9,732 bases of DNA, taken from the NCBI RefSeq assembly GCF_016294135.1, contig NZ_JAEDCO010000047.1, positions 1-9,732 on the forward strand, in the 5' to 3' direction. Made by a program: the position numbers and the translations under genes. This stretch comes from Methanobrevibacter ruminantium. Lineage in GTDB: Archaea > Methanobacteriota > Methanobacteria > Methanobacteriales > Methanobacteriaceae. The notes beneath the pieces were generated by a model. That model was given only the letters and a program-made list of their open reading frames with translations, was not told where the DNA came from and searched no databases. Below are positions 6,038 to 9,732 of this stretch, in pieces. How positions within the stretch are numbered: the first letter of the stretch is position 1; each line of letters begins with the position of its first letter.

Positions 6038-6046
6038 TTATATAAA
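6038..6046 (-). promoter_or_regulatory. Candidate TATA box for aroQ-rps17e
   Basis: The minus-strand TTTATATAA is close to the archaeal consensus. It predicts transcription start near 6012-6015, about 20-25 nt before the GTG start of aroQ. Confidence 0.5.
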
Positions 6047-6116
6047 CATGCTTATTGAAATTAACTTTTCTTTGTATTAATTTTTATCAAATTCTTTCAA
6101 ATGCTCTCAGAAATAA

Positions 6117-6128
6117 TTTAATATATTA
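6117..6128 (+). promoter_or_regulatory. Candidate TATA box for the radical SAM gene
   Basis: TTTAATATATTA lies about 50 bp before the ATG at 6174 and would give a leader of about 20-25 nt. The ribosome binding site is weak (AAGTGA, 6165-6170). Confidence 0.35.
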
Positions 6129-6173
6129 AAACCAAAAATAGAATAAGAAAAAATAGGAAATACAAGTGAAATC

Positions 6174-7043
6174 ATGCATTACGTTAACGCTAAAGGCATC
6201 CTGTCCAATAAGAATGGTATGAACCTATACAGAGGTTGCACTCATGGCTGCATCTACTGCGACTCAAGAAGCAATGTCTACAATATGGACCATGCATTTG
6301 AAGACATTGAAATCAAGGCAAATGCAACAGAACTCCTCAAGAAAGCCCTAAAGAATAAAAAGGAAAAGGTCATGATTGGAACAGGATCAATGACAGACCC
6401 ATACATACCTCTTGAAAAGAAGATACAAAGTGTAAGGGAATCCTTGGAACTCATTAACAAATACGGTCATGGATTTACTTGCATCACAAAATCAAATCTA
6501 GTACTCAGGGACTTGGATTTGCTTAAAGAAATCAATGAAAAGGCAAAAGTAGTCATTCAGATGACATTGACAACATACGATGAGGACTTGTGCAAAATAC
6601 TTGAACCAAATGTATGCACTACAAAGGAAAGAGTGAAAGTATTGAAAATTCTAAATAAACACGACATACCTACAGTTGTTTGGCTATGCCCAATTCTCCC
6701 CTTCATTAACGATACAGAAGAAAACATCAATGGAATACTTGACTATTGCATAGACTCAAATGTCAAGGGAATAATCTGTTTTGGAATGGGAATGACATTG
6801 AGAGAAGGAAATAGGGAATATTTCTATAGCAAGTTAGACAAGCAGTTCCCAGGACTTAAGGAAAAGTACATCAAGACTTATGGAAACAACTATGGAATAG
6901 CTAGTCCAAATCAAAAGGAATTAATGAAAATCTTCTATAAAAGAACAAATGAAAACAAGATAATGAATAATCCAGATGAAATATTTGAATACTTGCATGA
7001 ATTCCCAAGCAAGGATAAAACTAAGCAGACTACTTTATTTTAA
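6174..7043 (+). CDS. SPL-family radical SAM protein (COG1533-like)
   Basis: A 289-aa radical S-adenosylmethionine enzyme. Cys22, Cys26 and Cys29 in GCTHGCIYCDSR form the CX3CX2C site for the [4Fe-4S] cluster. GTGSMTDPYIPLE (69-81) and LEPNVCTTKER (143-153), followed by WLCPILPFIND (170-180), are typical of the family named after spore photoproduct lyase. Most members, including this one, are not proven DNA photoproduct lyases, and the substrate is unknown. Extra cysteines lie at 140, 148, 172, 192 and 202. The C-terminus ends KTKQTTLF, resembling a short clamp-binding (PIP-like) motif, which would suit a DNA-related role. It lies on the opposite strand between aroQ and shikimate kinase, genes I recall as adjacent in Methanothermobacter, so it looks inserted. 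It is convergent with the shikimate kinase gene. Confidence 0.88.
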   Translation: MHYVNAKGILSNKNGMNLYRGCTHGCIYCDSRSNVYNMDHAFEDIEIKANATELLKKALKNKKEKVMIGTGSMTDPYIPLEKKIQSVRESLELINKYGHGFTCITKSNLVLRDLDLLKEINEKAKVVIQMTLTTYDEDLCKILEPNVCTTKERVKVLKILNKHDIPTVVWLCPILPFINDTEENINGILDYCIDSNVKGIICFGMGMTLREGNREYFYSKLDKQFPGLKEKYIKTYGNNYGIASPNQKELMKIFYKRTNENKIMNNPDEIFEYLHEFPSKDKTKQTTLF

Positions 7044-7122
7044 AAAATAGATAAAAAATAGATAAAATAGATAGAATAGATAAAAAATAGCAAAATAAAA
7101 AAAAAAAAGAAAAAAGAAAAAT
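7044..7122 (-). terminator. A/T-rich convergent end with ATAGATAAAA short repeats; terminator of shikimate kinase
   Basis: Between two convergent genes the + strand has degenerate repeats of ATAGATAAAA (about 7048-7090), then A12 and further A tracts. On the minus strand this reads as repeated CTATTTTT and long T tracts after the shikimate kinase stop, a strong archaeal terminator. For the + strand radical SAM gene no T tract is seen. Confidence 0.55.
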
Positions 7123-7124
7123 AA

Positions 7125-8033
7125 TTAAATAATTCTTGTTCCTCTATTGTCCACATTTGTTTCAATGACTCTTCCATCATAGGATGCCCAAGCCTCTTTA
7201 ACGCAATCAATGGAACTCTCATCCACAATAGCTACAAATGAAGACCCAGTTCCAGACAATCCAGAAGCAAGTGCACCAGCTTGAAGTGCATCAAGGGCAA
7301 TGTTATTGTCAAATCCTAAAACATTACCATACAATAATCCATTTAATGTCAAAGCTTCAAGATAATCGCCATCAAGGGCTTTATTGAATGCCATGCTTAC
7401 AAATGGAGCAACCAATTTCATCCTATCAACATCAGAAGAACCGCTTAATGATTCCTTATCAGGCATAAAGACCAAAACATCATAGTCAGACATTCTTTCA
7501 TGATGTAAGATCTCCCTATTGCCATTGTCTGTAATTGTTAATCCTCCAAAGAAAGATGCAGAAGCATCATCAAAAGCACCTGTAATAGTAACTCCGGCTT
7601 CAAGGGATGCATCAATACCCATGTTTATCATTTCCATATCTGTCAATGGCTCAAGGCAAAACTCGCTTGCAACCAATGCAGCAGTAGCCATGACAACAGC
7701 ATTTGATAAAGCGCTGCTTGAAGAAAGACCTGAACCTAAAGGCAAATTGGATTTTGTATTGACTTCAATTCCCTGCCCATTTCCAAAATCCAAGCTAGGT
7801 ATGATATCATCGAAATCCAATGCACTTCCTATTTTATAATGGTCTAAAACCTGTTCTACACATAAGTTCATCAAATGAGGATCAGCCCCTATATCTGATG
7901 AGCACTTGACACCGACATCAGAAAACTTAGCCTCTGCCTCAATACCTAATCCTATACCAAATGCAGAACCGAAACCGGTTGAAATAGCATTGATTATTGT
8001 TGCAGAACCTGGAGAAAATACTGTTTTAGTCAA
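7125..8033 (-). CDS. aroK: Archaeal shikimate kinase (GHMP kinase family)
   Basis: Phosphorylates shikimate to shikimate 3-phosphate with ATP. This is the archaeal type, unrelated in fold to bacterial AroK. Residues 8-28 (PGSATIINAISTGFGSAFGIG) are the family N-terminus. PLGSGLSSSSA (98-108) is the GHMP phosphate-binding motif. TGAFDDASASFFGG (151-164) carries the likely catalytic acid pair Asp155/Asp156. SGLSGTGSSFVA (257-268) is the C-terminal GHMP motif. Length (302 aa) is usual. The start is TTG, set by AGGTGAT just upstream; no in-frame ATG or GTG exists nearby and the first internal Met is residue 55. Homoserine and mevalonate kinases share the fold, but the N-terminal motif and the chorismate mutase neighbour support shikimate kinase. 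Confidence 0.92.
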   Translation of the reverse strand: MTKTVFSPGSATIINAISTGFGSAFGIGLGIEAEAKFSDVGVKCSSDIGADPHLMNLCVEQVLDHYKIGSALDFDDIIPSLDFGNGQGIEVNTKSNLPLGSGLSSSSALSNAVVMATAALVASEFCLEPLTDMEMINMGIDASLEAGVTITGAFDDASASFFGGLTITDNGNREILHHERMSDYDVLVFMPDKESLSGSSDVDRMKLVAPFVSMAFNKALDGDYLEALTLNGLLYGNVLGFDNNIALDALQAGALASGLSGTGSSFVAIVDESSIDCVKEAWASYDGRVIETNVDNRGTRII

Positions 8034-8036
8034 AAA

Positions 8037-8043
8037 ATCACCT
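8037..8043 (-). promoter_or_regulatory. Ribosome binding site setting the TTG start of shikimate kinase
   Basis: The minus strand reads TTAGGTGATTTTTTGAC. The perfect AGGTGA site sits 4 nt before TTG. This supports a rare TTG initiation codon in place of a missing upstream ATG. Confidence 0.65.
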
Positions 8044-8083
8044 AATATCTTATAAATCTATATATTAATTTTTAAAATCAAAT

Positions 8084-8095
8084 GATATATATTTA
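8084..8095 (-). promoter_or_regulatory. Candidate TATA box for shikimate kinase
   Basis: The minus strand TAAATATATATC lies about 55 bp before the TTG start and predicts a leader of about 25-30 nt. Alternative AT-rich boxes are present in the same 234-bp divergent gap, so the choice is tentative. Confidence 0.35.
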
Positions 8096-8171
8096 ATGTA
8101 AATCAATACAAGCATTATTAAATTTATAAAAAAATAAGATTTATAAAAATAAACTTTATATTAATGTAAAT

Positions 8172-8213
8172 AAATATATTATAATACAATAATTTTTAAA
8201 AATTAATATAAAA
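8172..8213 (+). promoter_or_regulatory. Promoter zone of the S49-like gene
   Basis: Two TATA-like stretches, AAATATATTATAA (8172-8184) and AATTAATATAAAAT (8200-8213), lie 55-95 bp before the ATG at 8268. Either could serve. The ribosome binding site is GTGAT at 8260-8264. Confidence 0.3.
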
Positions 8214-8267
8214 TAAAGGAATACAACAATAACTAAAAATGGCAATTTTAAGAAAAAGAGTGATACT

Positions 8268-9104
8268 ATGAGTGAAAACAATACAAATTGGCTTAACATC
8301 GGTTTAGGTGCATTTATTATACTTGCTATAGTATTGCTTTTAGTACTTGTTTTGCCATTTGGCAATTTAGTTACACAGCAGGAGGAAATAGCAGTCATAA
8401 CTATCAATGGAGCGGTCACCTATGATTCATCCAACTCCACCAAGATATTCACTAGCGCAAGCCAAATAGAAAACGCATTGAATGAAGCTAATTCTAATCC
8501 AAATGTAAAGGCTATTGTTTTGGATATCAACAGTAAAGGTGGAAGCCAAGTAGCGAGCGAAGAGATTGCAAGTTGCATTAAAAGCTCAACCAAACCAGTT
8601 ATCGCTTATATTGGAGATAAGGGATTGGATGAAAGCTATTTGATTGCAAGCAGTGCTGATGCCATCGTTGCAAGTTCATCTTCATCAATTGGAGGAATTG
8701 GCCTTAGCTATATTGACAGCAGCAAATACTCTAAAGTCAAGCTTACTGGAGTTTACAATAGGGATTATCTTAAATTGAATAAATCCAATGAAACAAACCC
8801 TGATAATCTTTTAAATGGTCAAAAGATGATTGATCAAGATTATACACAATTCATCAAAGCAATAGCTAAAAACAGAGACTTAAAACCAAATTACCTTGCA
8901 AAATTAGCTCATGGCAAAAGATACAATGGTAATGAAGCTAAAAACTTAGGATTAGTTGATAAGCTTGGAAATAAAAATAAGGCTATTGAATTGGCTGCTT
9001 CAAAAGCTAATGTAACCAATTACACTTCTGTCAATTATCCTAAATCCAAAAAAAGCTTAACTGAAACTTTAAGTGAAAATAAGATTTTCAATTTAGAGTT
9101 TTAG
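8268..9104 (+). CDS. Membrane-anchored S49 (SppA/protease IV-like) protein, probable pseudo-peptidase
   Basis: A 278-aa protein with one N-terminal membrane segment (about 11-33), then a single S49/ClpP-like domain facing outward, as in signal peptide peptidases. Family landmarks are AVITINGAV (42-50), VLDINSKGG (84-92, normally INSPGG), KPVIAYIG (109-116), YLIASSADAIVA (124-135), SIGGIG (140-145) and GKRYNGNEAKNLGLVDKLG (216-234). The usual ASGGYYIA is here GLDESYLIA, so the nucleophile serine position holds Asp121, with Ser123 two residues on. The catalytic lysine of sGkyKd appears replaced by Asn164 in TGVYNRD. It may therefore be inactive or use shifted residues. It is divergent from shikimate kinase and followed by a thioredoxin-like gene with its own promoter. 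The family is firm; activity is doubtful. Confidence 0.85.
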   Translation: MSENNTNWLNIGLGAFIILAIVLLLVLVLPFGNLVTQQEEIAVITINGAVTYDSSNSTKIFTSASQIENALNEANSNPNVKAIVLDINSKGGSQVASEEIASCIKSSTKPVIAYIGDKGLDESYLIASSADAIVASSSSSIGGIGLSYIDSSKYSKVKLTGVYNRDYLKLNKSNETNPDNLLNGQKMIDQDYTQFIKAIAKNRDLKPNYLAKLAHGKRYNGNEAKNLGLVDKLGNKNKAIELAASKANVTNYTSVNYPKSKKSLTETLSENKIFNLEF

Positions 9105-9106
9105 AC

Positions 9107-9125
9107 TATTTTTTAATTAAAAAGC
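9107..9125 (+). terminator. Terminator of the S49-like gene
   Basis: CTATTTTTTAATTAAAAAG follows the stop codon after a few bases. It combines the CTATTTTT motif seen at other gene ends here with a self-complementary T5-AATT-A5 stretch. Confidence 0.5.
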
Positions 9126-9175
9126 AAAAATTATTCTATTTCTTCTTAACCATGTTTTCTATTTAAATAGGAATA

Positions 9176-9183
9176 TTTATATA
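9176..9183 (+). promoter_or_regulatory. Candidate TATA box for the thioredoxin-like gene
   Basis: TTTATATA is a consensus archaeal TATA box and would give a leader of about 95 nt. A second candidate (ATAATATATAAAAT near 9192-9206) would shorten it. Confidence 0.4.
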
Positions 9184-9301
9184 GTAACGAACAATAATAT
9201 ATAAAATAAATTTATAAAAGTTAAAGATTTTTATGAATTTATAATCACAATTTAACTATAAACAAAATAAAACTTAAATAATTATTAAACAAGGTGATAT
9301 A

Positions 9302-9553
9302 ATGGCACACAAAATAGAAGTATTTACCTCACCAACCTGTCCACATTGTCCAGGTGCTGTAAAAGTTGTTGAAGAAGCAAAAGCAAAATTAGGAGATGAA
9401 ATCGAAGTTCAAATCCTCAGTATTGCTGATCCTGCTAACAGAGACTTAGCTATTGATTATGGAGTTCACGCAGTCCCTGCAATTGCAATCAACAATTCAT
9501 TAGCATTTATTGGTGCTCCAACTCTCGAAGAATTATTAGAAAGATTAGAATAA
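9302..9553 (+). CDS. Small thioredoxin/glutaredoxin-fold disulfide oxidoreductase (CPHC)
   Basis: An 83-aa cytosolic redox protein with the active site TCPHCPG, Cys13 and Cys16, at the start of the first helix, and a cis-proline at Pro59 in HAVPAIAI. CPHC is the DsbA-type dipeptide in a minimal thioredoxin fold. Small methanogen proteins of this kind (as I recall, Mj0307 and Mt0807) have been studied as thioredoxin-like oxidoreductases. The partner reductase and substrates are not encoded here. The ATG is preceded by a perfect AGGTGAT at 9292-9298 with 3-nt spacing, suggesting good expression. There is no signal peptide. It follows the S49-like gene by 197 bp with its own TATA box, so it is not tightly co-transcribed. 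Confidence 0.92.
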   Translation: MAHKIEVFTSPTCPHCPGAVKVVEEAKAKLGDEIEVQILSIADPANRDLAIDYGVHAVPAIAINNSLAFIGAPTLEELLERLE

Positions 9554-9610
9554 TTGCAAAAACAATTTTCTAATATTTTTCTTTTTTTACTATTTACTAT
9601 TTTTATTTTA
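9552..9610 (+). terminator. Terminator of the thioredoxin-like gene
   Basis: A 5-bp stem AATTG (9552-9556) and CAATT (9563-9567) overlaps the stop codon. T-rich tracts follow (TTTTC, ATTTTTCTTTTTTTAC and ACTATTTTTATTTT). Confidence 0.6.
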
Positions 9611-9613
9611 ATT

Positions 9614-9732
9614 AATTTTCAACACTCATTTTAAAAACATATTTTTACTATTTCTTATAAATTAAATTTTCAACACTCATTTTAAAAACATATTTTTACC
9701 ATTTCTTATAAATTAAATTTTCAACACCCATT
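9614..9732 (+). repeat. 51-bp tandem repeat, at least 2.3 copies, cut by the window end
   Basis: Units lie at 9614-9664, 9665-9715 and 9716-9732 (partial). The first two differ by one base (T versus C at 9649/9700), and the third starts with CAACACCCATT in place of CAACACTCATT. Each full unit contains CAACACTCATT and a TAAAAA-CATA-TTTTTA self-complementary stretch. There are no unique spacers, so it is not a CRISPR array. It does not code for a visible protein. It may continue beyond the window. Confidence 0.85.

Noticed and set aside
7040..7228. 62-aa minus-strand open frame ending in many phenylalanines
   Set aside because: It overlaps the real shikimate kinase gene in another frame, and the Phe-rich tail is simply the poly-T terminator translated.
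9614..9732. CRISPR array
   Set aside because: The whole 51-bp period is repeated without variable spacers, and no cas genes are in the window.

Overview
The window looks like the chromosome of a low-GC methanogenic archaeon of the Methanobacteriales, most likely a Methanobrevibacter-type host-associated species. The evidence is an archaeal/eukaryotic-type ribosomal protein S17e, a GHMP-type (archaeal) shikimate kinase instead of bacterial AroK, TATA-box promoters, GGTGAT/GGAGG ribosome binding sites, oligo-T terminators often with CTATTTTT, and very AT-rich intergenic DNA. From memory, the gene order asd-dapB-dapA-lysC-rps17e-aroQ-shikimate kinase-S49 protease-thioredoxin matches the MTH799-MTH807 region of Methanothermobacter thermautotrophicus. 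The species call is inference.

Layout. (1) 1-761: one unrecognised 106-aa gene on the + strand, with two copies of a 33-bp identical, hairpin-forming repeat, one just upstream and one about 240 bp downstream. Between it and asd lie about 360 bp without a gene. (2) 762-5155, minus strand: lysine pathway genes in transcription order lysC (aspartokinase), dapA, dapB, asd. The first gap is 281 bp and carries a terminator and a dyad. The dapA-dapB gap carries a hairpin plus T9, so this is probably not one uniform transcript. (3) 5467-5990, minus strand: aroQ (chorismate mutase) followed tightly by rps17e, with the S17e ribosome binding site inside the end of aroQ. (4) 6174-7043, plus strand: an SPL-family (COG1533-like) radical SAM gene, apparently inserted into the conserved block in the opposite orientation. 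(5) 7125-8033, minus strand: archaeal shikimate kinase with a TTG start. (6) 8268-9104, plus strand: a membrane-anchored S49/SppA-like protein that seems to lack the Ser/Lys dyad. (7) 9302-9553, plus strand: an 83-aa thioredoxin/glutaredoxin-fold protein with a CPHC active site. (8) 9614 to the end: a 51-bp tandem repeat running out of the window.

How the genes work together. LysC and Asd make aspartate semialdehyde (with aspartyl phosphate as intermediate). DapA and DapB commit it to lysine, which in these archaea is needed for protein and for pseudomurein cross-links. In methanogens aspartate semialdehyde is also a precursor of the aromatic ring (the archaeal 3-dehydroquinate route), so the neighbouring shikimate kinase and chorismate mutase draw on the same intermediate. 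No mobile element, CRISPR array, rRNA or tRNA was recognised. The items most worth a second look are the structured repeat around the orphan gene, the degenerate S49 protein, the inserted radical SAM gene with a clamp-binding-like C-terminus, and the dyad upstream of dapA.
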